Assembly (NCBI RefSeq): GCF_035978755.1
Contig: NZ_CP108414.1
Location: 7,812,001 to 7,876,000, forward strand
DNA length: 64,000 nt
DNA from: Streptomyces sp. NBC_01298
Lineage (GTDB): Bacteria > Actinomycetota > Actinomycetes > Streptomycetales > Streptomycetaceae
Direction: 5' to 3'
A program made the position numbers and the translations under genes. The notes beneath the pieces are model-generated. The model was not told the origin of the DNA, did not search any database, and worked only from the letters and a program-made list of their open reading frames with translations. How positions within the stretch are numbered: position 1 is the stretch's first letter; every line of letters starts with the position of its first letter. This document shows, piece after piece, positions 52,324 through 60,655 of the stretch.

Positions 52324-53883
52324 ATGGCGCACCATGGCTCGGACGGCGTGCCCCCTGAGCCCCCGGAACCGGTTCCGGGAGCGAGGGCCGTCACGGACCC
52401 CGCCGACGCCGCGGGGGAACCCGGGCTCAAGGCCAACGCGATCGGCTTCCTCGACGCGCTCGTCATCGGCCTGAACTCGACCTCGCCCGCCTACTCCCTG
52501 GCCGCGGTCATCGGGCCGATCGTCGCGCTCGCCGGCATCTACGCCCCCGGCGTCATGCTGGCCTCCTTCGTCCCGATGCTGCTGATCGCCGCCGCCTTCT
52601 ACTACCTGAACAAGGTCGACCAGGACTGCGGGACCACCTTCTCCTGGGTGACGCGCGCCATGGGCCCCTGGGCGGGCTGGCTCGGCGGCTGGGCCATCGC
52701 GATGACCGGCGTCCTCGTCATCGGCTCGCTGGCCGACGTGGCCGTCCACTTCGGACTGCTGGCCGCCGGACTCGACGGCTGGGCGGCGAACGAGGCACTG
52801 CGCCAGACCCTGACCGTCGTCGTGATCCTGGCCATGACCGCCGTCTGCGTCATCGGCACCGAGATGTCGGCGCGGCTCCAGGACGTCCTGATCCTCGCCC
52901 AGGTCTTCTTCCTGCTGGTCTTCGCCGTGGTCGCCCTCTACCGCGTCTACGCCGGCACCAGCAGCCTCGACGGCACCAGACCGGCGATCGAGTGGCTCAA
53001 CCCCTTCGGCGCCGGCGGCGCCGCCCTCACCGGCGGACTGCTGCTCGGCGTGTTCATCTACTGGGGCTGGGAGTCGGCGGTCAACCTCACCGAGGAGGTC
53101 GAGAACTCGGCCACCGCACCCGGCAAGGCCGGCATCTGGTCCACCGTCGTCCTGCTGGTCACGTACCTGTCCGTCGGCTTCGCGGTCGTCGCCTACGCCG
53201 GTACGGAGTTCCTCGCCGCGAACGCCGGCGAGGAGGAGGCCGTCTTCGCGGTCCTCGCCCACGAGGTCATGGGCGGCTGGGACTGGATCGTCCTGCTCGC
53301 CGTCTGCACCTCCGCCCTCGCCTCCACCCAGACCACGATCATCCCCGCCTCCCGTACCGCCCTGTCGATGGCCCGCCGGCACGCGCTGCCGCCGAAGCTC
53401 TCGCACATCCACCCCCGGTTCCGGACCCCGGACGTGAGCACCTGGTGGGTGGCCGCCATCGCGATCGTCTGGTACCTCGCCGTCAACCAGATCAGCGAGA
53501 ACGCCCTCCTGGACTCCCTGACCGCCCTGTCCCTGCTGATCTCCTTCTACTACGCGCTCACGGGCCTGGCCTGCGCCGTCTACTACCGCCGCCACCTGCT
53601 GGAGAGCGTGCACAACTTCCTGTTGATCGGACTCGGTCCGGTGCTCGGCGCCGGTCTGCTGACCTGGCTGCTCGTGCAGTCGGTCGGTGACATGTCCGAC
53701 CCGGAGAACTCGGCCGGCGGCGTCTCCTGGTTCGGACTCGGCCCGCCGCTGGTCATCGGGATCGGCATCGCCGTCGTCGGCGTGCTCGTCATGTGCTTCT
53801 GGCGGATCAGGGACGGCCGCTTCTGGCTGGAGCGCCGCGGCGTCGCCGACCCGGCCCTCGTGCACGCGGTCAGGAAGCCCTGA
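52324..53883 (+). CDS. APC-family amino acid/amine permease
   Basis: 519 residues with about twelve membrane helices after a 40-residue Pro-rich cytoplasmic N-terminus. APC signatures: GLNSTSPAYSLAAVIGPIVALAG (helix 1), WVTRAMGPWAGWLGGWAIAMTGV, WGWESAVNLTEEVENSATAPG and ASRTALSMARRHALP. It is an amino-acid-like transporter; the substrate is unknown. It is followed 27 nt later by a universal stress protein, a pairing often seen with transporters. Confidence 0.9.
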   Translation: MAHHGSDGVPPEPPEPVPGARAVTDPADAAGEPGLKANAIGFLDALVIGLNSTSPAYSLAAVIGPIVALAGIYAPGVMLASFVPMLLIAAAFYYLNKVDQDCGTTFSWVTRAMGPWAGWLGGWAIAMTGVLVIGSLADVAVHFGLLAAGLDGWAANEALRQTLTVVVILAMTAVCVIGTEMSARLQDVLILAQVFFLLVFAVVALYRVYAGTSSLDGTRPAIEWLNPFGAGGAALTGGLLLGVFIYWGWESAVNLTEEVENSATAPGKAGIWSTVVLLVTYLSVGFAVVAYAGTEFLAANAGEEEAVFAVLAHEVMGGWDWIVLLAVCTSALASTQTTIIPASRTALSMARRHALPPKLSHIHPRFRTPDVSTWWVAAIAIVWYLAVNQISENALLDSLTALSLLISFYYALTGLACAVYYRRHLLESVHNFLLIGLGPVLGAGLLTWLLVQSVGDMSDPENSAGGVSWFGLGPPLVIGIGIAVVGVLVMCFWRIRDGRFWLERRGVADPALVHAVRKP

Positions 53884-53910
53884 CCCACGGAATCACCGAG
53901 AGGAGCCCCG

Positions 53911-54339
53911 ATGTCCGTCGTCCTCGGGTACGACGAGTCGCCCGGCGCCGAGCGCGCCCTGCGCGTGGCCCTGGAGGTGGCCACCGCCTTCGGCGAGCCG
54001 CTCGTCCTCGTCTACGGGGCCGCCGCCCCGGGCCTCACCGGCGAGGAGTACCGCGCGCACCAGGCGGCCGTCCGGGAGGCCGGCCGCAGCGCGCTCGCCC
54101 GGGCGGTGGAGGCCGCCGACGAGGCGGGCGTGCCGTCCATGGTCGAGGTGGCCGACGCGAAACCGGCCCAGGCGCTCCTGGACGCCGCCGAACGGCACGA
54201 CGCCCGGGTGATCATCGTGGGGAGCTGGGGCGACAGCCCGATCCGCGGCGCCCTGCTCGGATCCACCCCGCACAAACTCCTGCACCTCTCCCCGGTCCCG
54301 GTCCTGTGCGTCCCGACGGAGCACGCTCCCGGGGACTGA
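53911..54339 (+). CDS. Universal stress protein (UspA family)
   Basis: 142 residues with GAGAGGAG before the ATG. UspA fold: VVLGYDESPGAERALRVALEVA at the N-terminus and a C-terminal nucleotide-binding loop GSWGDSPIRGALLGSTPHKLLHLSPVPVLCV, close to the Gly-rich ATP-binding pattern. It may bind ATP and regulate or tag the co-transcribed permease. Confidence 0.92.
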   Translation: MSVVLGYDESPGAERALRVALEVATAFGEPLVLVYGAAAPGLTGEEYRAHQAAVREAGRSALARAVEAADEAGVPSMVEVADAKPAQALLDAAERHDARVIIVGSWGDSPIRGALLGSTPHKLLHLSPVPVLCVPTEHAPGD

Positions 54340-54608
54340 GCCGCCGCGGCGGGTCCGTTGGCCTCCCCGTGGCCGAAGATCGCCGTTTCCTCCTGTACCA
54401 ATGGCCCACTCAGTACGGCCCGAGTTGAGCCATTGCCCCTGTGGATGCTTATCTGTGTCCTATCCATGTATCTACGGCGCCACGCAGCGCCGGACGGCAA
54501 CGAGGCCGCTCCGGACCGTGGCGCCTTCGCCGTGCCCGTGTGCCGCCCACCACCCCCGGGCGGACGCGGGTCCGGCGTGCTCCATCGCAAGGGGGGCGGC
54601 ACACCGCC

Positions 54609-56123
54609 GTGAAGAGGATGTTCGTGGCTCCGGATCCGGGGCGGGCAAGACTCAGGAACGCGTCGCGGGCCGTCATCGGCGTCGCCCTCGCGGTGGCCGT
54701 GGCCGAGCTCTGCGGGCTTTCGCTCGTCGCGTCGATCACCGGGGGACTGGCGGCCCTGCTCGCCCTGTTCACGGTGACCGACTCGACCGTGCGCGCCCAG
54801 CGGGTGACCACCCTCCTGCTGCCGGCCGCCGGTTTCCCCGTACTGGCCCTGGCCACCACCCTGCACGGCGTACCGCTCGCCCGTGACGCGGTGTTCGTCG
54901 CGGTGGTGTTCGCCGGCGTCTACGCCCGCCGGTGGGGGGTGCGCGGCCACGCCCTCGGCATCTTCGCGTTCATGAACTTCTTCATCACGCAGTTCCTGCA
55001 CGCCCGGCCCGCGCAGCTGCCCGAGCTCTACGCGGCCGTCGGACTGGCCCTCCTGTCGGCCGGCGCCGTGCGGTTCGTGCTGTGGCCGATCGAGCGCCGC
55101 GTACCGCCCGCCGCCGTACCGCCCGCGCCGCCCGGGACCGGGCTGGCCCGGCCGACCACCCGCCAGGCCTTCCAGGCCACCGCGGCCTGCGCGGTCGCGC
55201 TGGGCATCGGCCAGAGCCTGTCGGAGGACCGCTGGTACTGGGCGGTCGGCACCGCCTGGTGGATCTTCGTCAACACCGCCTCGCGCGGCGAGACCCTGGT
55301 CCGCGGCTTCCGCCGGGTCCTCGGCACGGTGTTCGGGATCGGCGCGGGCCTGCTGATCGCCATCCCGCTGAACGGGGCGCCGGCGCCCACGGCCGTCCTC
55401 GTGGCGCTCTGCGTCTTCGGGATCTTCTACACCGCCGCCGTGTCCTACAGCTGGATGATGCTGGCCGTGACGGTGATGGCCGGCCTGCTCTACGGACTGC
55501 TGGGCGTGCTCGACCCCGGTCTGCTCGTGCTGCGCCTGGAGCAGACGGCCGTCGGCGCGGTGTGCGCCGGGCTGGCCGTGATCCTGGTGCTCCCGGTGAC
55601 CACCCACGCGACCAACGACATGTGGATCCAGCGCGCCCTGCGCTGCGTGCGGACCTGCACCGCCGAGGCCGCGGCCCGGCTGGCGGGCTCCCCGGTCGCC
55701 GACCCGGCGCCGCACGCCGCGGAACTGGAGCTGTTCCTGGGCCGGGTACGGCTCTCCCTGGCTCCGCTGGTCCACCCGCTGAGCCCCTACCGGGGCCGCA
55801 AGGCCAGGGCCCGCCGGGTGCTCGCGCTGCTCGACGAGTGCGCCGTGGAGGTCCGCGGGCTGGTCTCGGTGGCGGCGGACCCGGACGCGAGCCACGACGC
55901 CCGGCTCGCGGCGGCGTGCTGGCGCGTGGAGGCCGCCGTGGAAGCCCTGCTGGCACCGGAAGCGGAGCGCGACACGGAGCACCGCCCGGCCGCTCCGTCG
56001 GTGAACCCGGCGCGGGCCGCCGCGGAGCCCGCGCTGGCGCACCTGCACGGTCTGGAGCGGCTCCTCGCACAGCTCGACGGACCGCTGCGCAGTGCGTCAC
56101 GCTCTTCGCTGGTCGGCGCCTGA
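54609..56123 (+). CDS. FUSC-family membrane protein
   Basis: 504 residues from a GTG at 54609; an ATG at 54618 is the alternative. Two blocks of about five membrane helices (residues 20-165 and 205-340) are separated and followed by cytoplasmic helical regions. The second block carries the SEDRWYWAVGTAWWIFVNTASRGETLVRGFRRVLGT FUSC signature. It resembles the AaeB/YccS aromatic-acid efflux group, but no partner protein is nearby. The last 27 nt overlap the convergent LuxR gene. Confidence 0.85.
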   Translation: MKRMFVAPDPGRARLRNASRAVIGVALAVAVAELCGLSLVASITGGLAALLALFTVTDSTVRAQRVTTLLLPAAGFPVLALATTLHGVPLARDAVFVAVVFAGVYARRWGVRGHALGIFAFMNFFITQFLHARPAQLPELYAAVGLALLSAGAVRFVLWPIERRVPPAAVPPAPPGTGLARPTTRQAFQATAACAVALGIGQSLSEDRWYWAVGTAWWIFVNTASRGETLVRGFRRVLGTVFGIGAGLLIAIPLNGAPAPTAVLVALCVFGIFYTAAVSYSWMMLAVTVMAGLLYGLLGVLDPGLLVLRLEQTAVGAVCAGLAVILVLPVTTHATNDMWIQRALRCVRTCTAEAAARLAGSPVADPAPHAAELELFLGRVRLSLAPLVHPLSPYRGRKARARRVLALLDECAVEVRGLVSVAADPDASHDARLAAACWRVEAAVEALLAPEAERDTEHRPAAPSVNPARAAAEPALAHLHGLERLLAQLDGPLRSASRSSLVGA

Positions 56124-57122
56124 CCCCGGCGTTCCGGGCACGTCCCGGCCGCCGTCGAGGACCCCGGCCTTCGCGAGGCTGAAACCGAGTTCGGCCCGGC
56201 TGCGGCTTCCCAAGCGGGTCGAAGCGCGTTTGATGTGCGCACCGATGGTGCGGGTGCTCAGGCCGAGCCGTTTGGAAATGGCCTCGTCCGTATGCCCCCT
56301 CACCATGAGTTCGAGAATCGCGTACTGGATTTCGTCGGTGAGCCGGGGAGGACGTTGTCCCGTCGTGTCGAACTCGACGGGGACCGCCCGTTCCCACACG
56401 GCCTCGAAGGTTTTCGTGAGGTATTGGATCAGGCCGGGTTCGCGGATTTCCAGGGCGTACGCCTCCTTTCCGCTCTCGGTGAGCACCGCGATGAACGCCG
56501 CCGACCGATCGCACACGATCAGCCGCTCGAACCTCTCGCCCACCGTCCGCACCTCGGCGCCCTCCTGGGTGACCCGCTCGATGTGGGCGAGCGTCGGGCC
56601 GTGCGCGCGGACGGTGTGTCCGTAGACCGTGCGCTGGCGAACTCCCCGGCCGGCCAGGGCGAGGTCGCGGGGCAGCGCGTCCGCCAGCGCCCCGGAGGGG
56701 CGGCCGCCCTCGGGGTGCGCGCTGAGCAGCTCCTGCGAGCAGGTCTCCAGGGCTCCCTGGACGGCGGTGTCGATGACCTCGCGGCCGATCAGCGGCTGTA
56801 CGTGGGCCTTGTGGCGCTGGCGTTCGTGCCGGTAGACGGCGTCCAGCGGGGAGAGGGAGGCGATCAGCGTGTCGAGCGCCGCCCGCTGGTCCAGGATGGC
56901 CTGCTTGATCGGCCGCGCGAGGGTGATCGCGGCGACCGAGGGCGGTACCGGGAGGTGTTCGGGGGAGCCCTCCAGTTTCCGCAACAGCCCGAAAGCGACC
57001 AGGCACTTCGGAACGGTCCCCGATAAGCCGCCTTCGCGCAATGCCCTGCGGTAAGCGGCCGCGCAGTCGCCGCAGACCGACGTGCAGCCGTCCATGTCGG
57101 GATGTGCGGTGTTGGTGTTCAT
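56097..57122 (-). CDS. LuxR-type helix-turn-helix regulator with Cys-rich N-terminus
   Basis: 341 residues from the ATG at 57122; AAGGGGG lies 6 nt upstream. A CxxxCxxC segment (CTSVCGDC, residues 14-21) at the N-terminus could bind metal. The middle is a helical sensor-like region. The C-terminal LuxR domain is DEIQYAILELMVRGHTDEAISKRLGLSTRTIGAHIKRASTRLGSRSRAELG. It is a solo regulator; the target is possibly the divergent gene at 57259, via the palindrome at 57194-57211. Confidence 0.88.
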   Translation of the reverse strand: MNTNTAHPDMDGCTSVCGDCAAAYRRALREGGLSGTVPKCLVAFGLLRKLEGSPEHLPVPPSVAAITLARPIKQAILDQRAALDTLIASLSPLDAVYRHERQRHKAHVQPLIGREVIDTAVQGALETCSQELLSAHPEGGRPSGALADALPRDLALAGRGVRQRTVYGHTVRAHGPTLAHIERVTQEGAEVRTVGERFERLIVCDRSAAFIAVLTESGKEAYALEIREPGLIQYLTKTFEAVWERAVPVEFDTTGQRPPRLTDEIQYAILELMVRGHTDEAISKRLGLSTRTIGAHIKRASTRLGSRSRAELGFSLAKAGVLDGGRDVPGTPGSGADQRRA

Positions 57123-57193
57123 CTGGACCCCCTTCTTGTTCCGGCAATGCAAGATCAGGATGCCCCGGCCCGTTGGTCGCGGGGGAGGGGAAC

Positions 57194-57211
57194 GGCAGGA
57201 TCCTTCCTGCC
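57194..57211. promoter_or_regulatory. Palindrome in LuxR/unknown divergent promoter
   Basis: Perfect 7-bp arms GGCAGGA-TCCT-TCCTGCC in the 136-nt gap between the LuxR regulator and the divergent small gene. A likely binding site for a dimeric regulator. Confidence 0.5.
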
Positions 57212-57258
57212 TGGTGATCGCGAAATGACCTACATGACCGGTGGCGGGAGTGGCGACG

Positions 57259-57603
57259 GTGAAGCGAAACATTCGTTCCGAGCGCAGGGTTCCGCCGGCG
57301 GGACTGACCGAGGCGCTGGACATGCTGGCCCGGGCGCGCAAAGCCGTGGACGACGCGTACGGCTCCGAGGAGCAACTCGCCCGGGTGGCATTGCACTTGA
57401 TCGACTGCGCCGCCGACGCCTCGGCCCTGCTCTCCGGCGAAGGCGGCCTGGAGGCGGCCCGCGAGGCGCTGGGCTCCGCCCGCTCCGCGGTGGTCGCCGC
57501 CACCGCCGCGGTCCACGTGATCCACGACGCGACGCGCGTCGTCGTGCCCACGGAAGCCGTCGGTGAGGCACAGGGCCCCACTGGTGCAAACTCCAAGTTT
57601 TAG
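57259..57603 (+). CDS. Hypothetical helical protein
   Basis: 114 residues from a GTG at 57259, chosen because GGGAG lies 9 nt upstream; GTGs at 57241 and 57250 are in frame. An all-helical, Ala-rich soluble protein (LTEALDMLARARKAVDDAYGSEEQLARVALHLID). No family is recognised. Divergent from the LuxR gene and so a likely target. Confidence 0.65.
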   Translation: MKRNIRSERRVPPAGLTEALDMLARARKAVDDAYGSEEQLARVALHLIDCAADASALLSGEGGLEAAREALGSARSAVVAATAAVHVIHDATRVVVPTEAVGEAQGPTGANSKF

Positions 57604-57630
57604 GCATGGGTTGTAGGCGAGCATAGGGAT

Positions 57631-57798
57631 ATGGCGGGATGGGCGAGAGCGTGCTGGTGGGGCCTGTCGGTCGTCGAGGTCGTCGCGGCGGTGGGGTTGG
57701 TGGTGTGGGCGTCGGTCGGACACCCTGAGGGGTCCGATCAGGGCTGGGGCATCGCCGGGGGCGACGTCGATGGATCCGGCGCCCACCGGGGCCCGTGA
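57631..57798 (+). CDS. Possible small membrane protein
   Basis: 55 residues from the ATG at 57631. One likely membrane helix (CWWGLSVVEVVAAVGLVVWASV, residues 8-29) and a Gly/Asp-rich tail. AGGGA is close upstream, with very short spacing. It overlaps the displaced NB-ARC N-terminus by 29 nt. It could be a real small membrane protein or chance; no family known. Confidence 0.35.
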   Translation: MAGWARACWWGLSVVEVVAAVGLVVWASVGHPEGSDQGWGIAGGDVDGSGAHRGP

Positions 57799-57948
57799 AG
57801 CCCCGCTGGTGGCGGCGCGCGGCCGGCTCTGCCGACGCCGTCCCGACACCCCCCGAAGTCGATGGGCCTCCCCGGGCCGACGGCCTCCCAGGGGTCGATC
57901 TCGGCGAGCCGCGACGTCGTCAACTCGGTCGCGGTGTAGGCGGAGCGG
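57770..57948 (+). pseudogene. Displaced N-terminal remnant of the NB-ARC gene
   Basis: An ATG at 57770 opens MDPAPTGAREAPLVAARG, which looks like the usual N-terminus of Streptomyces NB-ARC proteins. It then loses protein-like character, and the frame used from 57949 is blocked by an in-frame TAG at 57937. About 115 nt of foreign-looking sequence separates the remnant from the intact NTPase part. On the minus strand this insert reads as a protein-like stretch (YTATELTTSRLAEIDPWEAV). Confidence 0.5.
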
Positions 57949-59211
57949 GTGCTGCCGGCCGAGGCGTACGGGCCGATCCCCGCGAACGCCGAGGGCCACG
58001 GGGTGTCGAACATTCCGGCGGCCGCCGGGTTCGTCGGCCGCGGCGCGGCGCTGGACGCGTTGGACGCGGCATTCGCAGACGGTGCGGGCGGCGTGGTGCT
58101 GCACGCCGTGCACGGGCTGGGCGGGGTCGGGAAGTCCGCGCTGGCCGCGCACTGGGCCGCGCACCGGGCGACCGAACGCGTGCGGTGGTGGATCACCGCG
58201 GACGGACCGGACGCGGTCACCGCAGGACTGGCCTCACTGGCACGTGCGCTCCAGCCGGGGCTGGAAGAGCTGTCCGCCGAGCTCCAGACCGAGCGCGCGG
58301 TGCAATGGCTGGCCGCGCACGGCGACTGGCTGGTCGTCCTGGACAACGTCGACCGGATCGACGACATCGGCGCGGTTCTCGACCGGGTCGCGGACCGGGG
58401 CCGGTTCCTGGTCACCACGCGACGTGCGACCGGATGGCACCGTTACGCGGCCACCGTCCGCCTGGACGTCTTCGAGCCGGCCGAATCGCTCGCGCTGTTC
58501 ACCCGGGTCCTGACCCACCACGGTCCGCGCGACACCGACGGCGCCGACGCGCTGTGCGCGGAGCTGGGGCACCTGGCCCTCGCCGTCGAGCAGGCCGCCG
58601 CGTACTGCGCGGAGACCGGCACCAGCGCCCGTACCTACCTCGACATGCTGGCCCGATGGCCCGCCGCGATGTTCGCCGCGACCGCGGAAGGCGGCGACTT
58701 CGAACGCACCGTCGCGAGGATCTGGCGTCTGACCCTCGACCGGCTGACCGATACGCCGCCCGCCGGCAACCTCCTGCGGATCCTGACCTGGTACGCCCCC
58801 ACCGGCATCCCCCGCAATCTGCTGTACGGCACGGCCACGCCTGATCTGGCGGCCGCGCTCGGAAGGCTCGTCGCCTACAGCATGGTCACCGACCACCACG
58901 ACGGCACCCTGGCCGTGCACCGCCTCGTCCAGGCCCTGGCCCGCACCCCCGACCCGGAGGGCGCGCTCGCTCCGGCCATCGAGTCCTGCGAACGCGTACG
59001 CGCGACCCGGGAGCGGGTATTGGGCGTCGACCATCCCAACACCCTGGTCGCCGTCAACAACCTCGCGTACGCGTACGCGACGGCCGGGGACCTCGGCCGG
59101 GCGGTACGTCTGTACGAGCGGACCCTCAACGGCTGCGAGCGGGTGCTCAGTCCAGGTCATCCGCTGACGGCGAAGGTGCGGAAGAATCTGGAACGGGCGC
59201 GGTCCTCGTAG
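57949..59211 (+). CDS. NB-ARC/STAND NTPase with short TPR tail
   Basis: 420 residues from a GTG at 57949. P-loop GLGGVGKSALAAHWA (residues 56-70), Walker B-like WLVVLDNVD (about 131), a helical lid region (LCAELGHLALAVEQAAAYCAETG), then a C-terminal TPR of about two repeats (RERVLGVDHPNTLVAVNNLAYAYATAGDL). Usual members have longer TPR arrays and an N-terminal effector or leader. The N-terminus here is displaced (57770-57948), so the present start may be secondary. Signalling or defence-type NTPase; ligand unknown. Confidence 0.78.
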   Translation: MLPAEAYGPIPANAEGHGVSNIPAAAGFVGRGAALDALDAAFADGAGGVVLHAVHGLGGVGKSALAAHWAAHRATERVRWWITADGPDAVTAGLASLARALQPGLEELSAELQTERAVQWLAAHGDWLVVLDNVDRIDDIGAVLDRVADRGRFLVTTRRATGWHRYAATVRLDVFEPAESLALFTRVLTHHGPRDTDGADALCAELGHLALAVEQAAAYCAETGTSARTYLDMLARWPAAMFAATAEGGDFERTVARIWRLTLDRLTDTPPAGNLLRILTWYAPTGIPRNLLYGTATPDLAAALGRLVAYSMVTDHHDGTLAVHRLVQALARTPDPEGALAPAIESCERVRATRERVLGVDHPNTLVAVNNLAYAYATAGDLGRAVRLYERTLNGCERVLSPGHPLTAKVRKNLERARSS

Positions 59212-59425
59212 CCTCCCGGCGCTGCCGCGGATGGTACGACCCCTCAAGTCCCCTCCGCAGGCAGATCGATGAAGATCACACGGAGGAGTGTTCCGGGCGC
59301 GCCTTCCGTACGCCGCTGACCTGCGACGTGTACAACGGGTGATTGTTCATTGCACATTCATCCGGCAGGGCGCCGCTTCCCGGCGCGCGGGGTGGACCTG
59401 GTCGGACAGGGGGTAACCGCCCGGA
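59212..59425. promoter_or_regulatory. Upstream region of the nitric oxide synthase gene
   Basis: 214 nt. An unusually AT-rich segment (about 59339-59365, with TTGTTC and ACATTCAT) lies 60-85 nt before the NOS start and probably carries the promoter. No -10/-35 pair with good spacing and no recognisable regulator site could be assigned. Confidence 0.4.
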
Positions 59426-60574
59426 ATGGAAATACTTCAAGAGCGTTCCAGCACCGCTCAGGTGTGGGAAGCGGCCGAGGAGTTCATCCGCCTGTTCCAC
59501 AGGGAGAATCCGGCCGCGGGTGATCCGCGCGAGCGGCTCGCCGCCGTACGGGCCGAGCTCGCCGGGACGGACACGTACCGGCACACTCCCGAGGAACTGG
59601 AGCACGGCGCCCGCGTCGCGTGGCGCAACAGCAACCGCTGCATAGGCAGGCTGTACTGGAACTCGCTGCGCGTCCGCGACCGCCGCGGGCTCACCGACGC
59701 CGACGGGATCGCCGAGGAGTGCTTCGAGCACCTCCGGGAGGCCACCAACGGCGGCCGGGTCCGGCCCACCATCACGGTCTTCGCCCCCGACACCCCGGAC
59801 CGCCCCGGCCCGGTCATCTGGAGCGAGCAGCTGGTCCGGTACGCCGGGTACGGAGACCACCACTCGATAACCGTCGGCGATGCCCGCAACGCCGAGCTCA
59901 CGAGCGCGTTGCTCGCGCTGGGCTGGTCCCGCGGCCCCGGCACCCCCTTCGACCTCCTTCCGCTGGTCGTGCAGGGGGTAGACGACAAACCCCGCTGGTT
60001 CGACGTCCCCCCGGACGCCGTCCTGGAGGTGCCCATCGAGCACCCCGACGGAGCGGCCGGCGGTGACGGCTGGTCGGACTGGGGCCTGCGCTGGCACGCC
60101 GTACCCGCGATCTCCAACATGTGCCTGGAGATCGGCGGCATCCACTATCCGGCGGCCCCCTTCAACGGCTGGTACATGGGCACCGAGATCGGCGCCCGCA
60201 ACCTCGCCGACACCGACCGCTACAACCTCCTCCCCGCGGTCGCCCGCCGCATGGGCCTCGACACCGCCAGCGACCGTTCCCTCTGGAAGGACCGCGCCCT
60301 CGTCGAGCTCAACCGGGCGGTGCTGCACTCCTTCGACCGCGCCAAGGTCACCATCGCCGACCACCACACGGAGTCCCGGCGCTTCCTGACCCACCTGGAG
60401 AAGGAGGAGCGCAAGGGCCGTGACGTGGGCGCGGACTGGTCCTGGATCGTGCCGCCCATCTCCGGGTCCGCGACCCCGGTCTTCCACCGCACCTTCGAGG
60501 ACCGGCCGAGCTCGACCGCCTACGTCCACCATCCCGGCGCCCAGGAACGGGCCCAGGGGCGGGACTTGGTCTAG
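59426..60574 (+). CDS. nos: Bacterial nitric oxide synthase (oxygenase domain only)
   Basis: 382 residues from the ATG at 59426. Clear NOS oxygenase: heme Cys72 in WRNSNRCIGRLYW, then WHAVPAISNMCLEIGGIHYPAAPFNGWYMGTEIGARNL with the arginine-binding Glu, YNLLPAVARRMGLD, DHHTESRRF and the C-terminal DWSWIVPPISGSATPVFH. Converts L-arginine to citrulline and NO using electrons from a general flavodoxin/reductase, as no reductase domain is attached. It is not in a thaxtomin-type cluster. A lone gene flanked by an NB-ARC gene and a lactonase. Confidence 0.95.
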   Translation: MEILQERSSTAQVWEAAEEFIRLFHRENPAAGDPRERLAAVRAELAGTDTYRHTPEELEHGARVAWRNSNRCIGRLYWNSLRVRDRRGLTDADGIAEECFEHLREATNGGRVRPTITVFAPDTPDRPGPVIWSEQLVRYAGYGDHHSITVGDARNAELTSALLALGWSRGPGTPFDLLPLVVQGVDDKPRWFDVPPDAVLEVPIEHPDGAAGGDGWSDWGLRWHAVPAISNMCLEIGGIHYPAAPFNGWYMGTEIGARNLADTDRYNLLPAVARRMGLDTASDRSLWKDRALVELNRAVLHSFDRAKVTIADHHTESRRFLTHLEKEERKGRDVGADWSWIVPPISGSATPVFHRTFEDRPSSTAYVHHPGAQERAQGRDLV

Positions 60575-60604
60575 ACCTTCTGCTACCGTCGCTCACAGGG
60601 GGTA

Positions 60605-60629
60605 CCTCCCAGCGTTAGCTGGGGGAGGA
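60605..60629. repeat. Palindromic intergenic element (hairpin)
   Basis: CCTCCCAGC-GTTA-GCTGGGGGAGG, an imperfect palindrome with a 4-nt loop, between nos and the lactonase gene. I recall this GGTACCTCCCAGCGTTAGCTGG-type element as a recurrent intergenic repeat in Streptomyces. It may act as a weak terminator for nos. Confidence 0.65.
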
Positions 60630-60655
60630 TCCGGAACGGCGGAGAGGGGCCTCCC

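Noticed and set aside
57846-57960. Minus-strand protein-like stretch (YTATELTTSRLAEIDPWEAV) as a gene
   Set aside because: No start, stop or ribosome site fits a complete gene. It is kept only as evidence for a rearrangement at the NB-ARC N-terminus.
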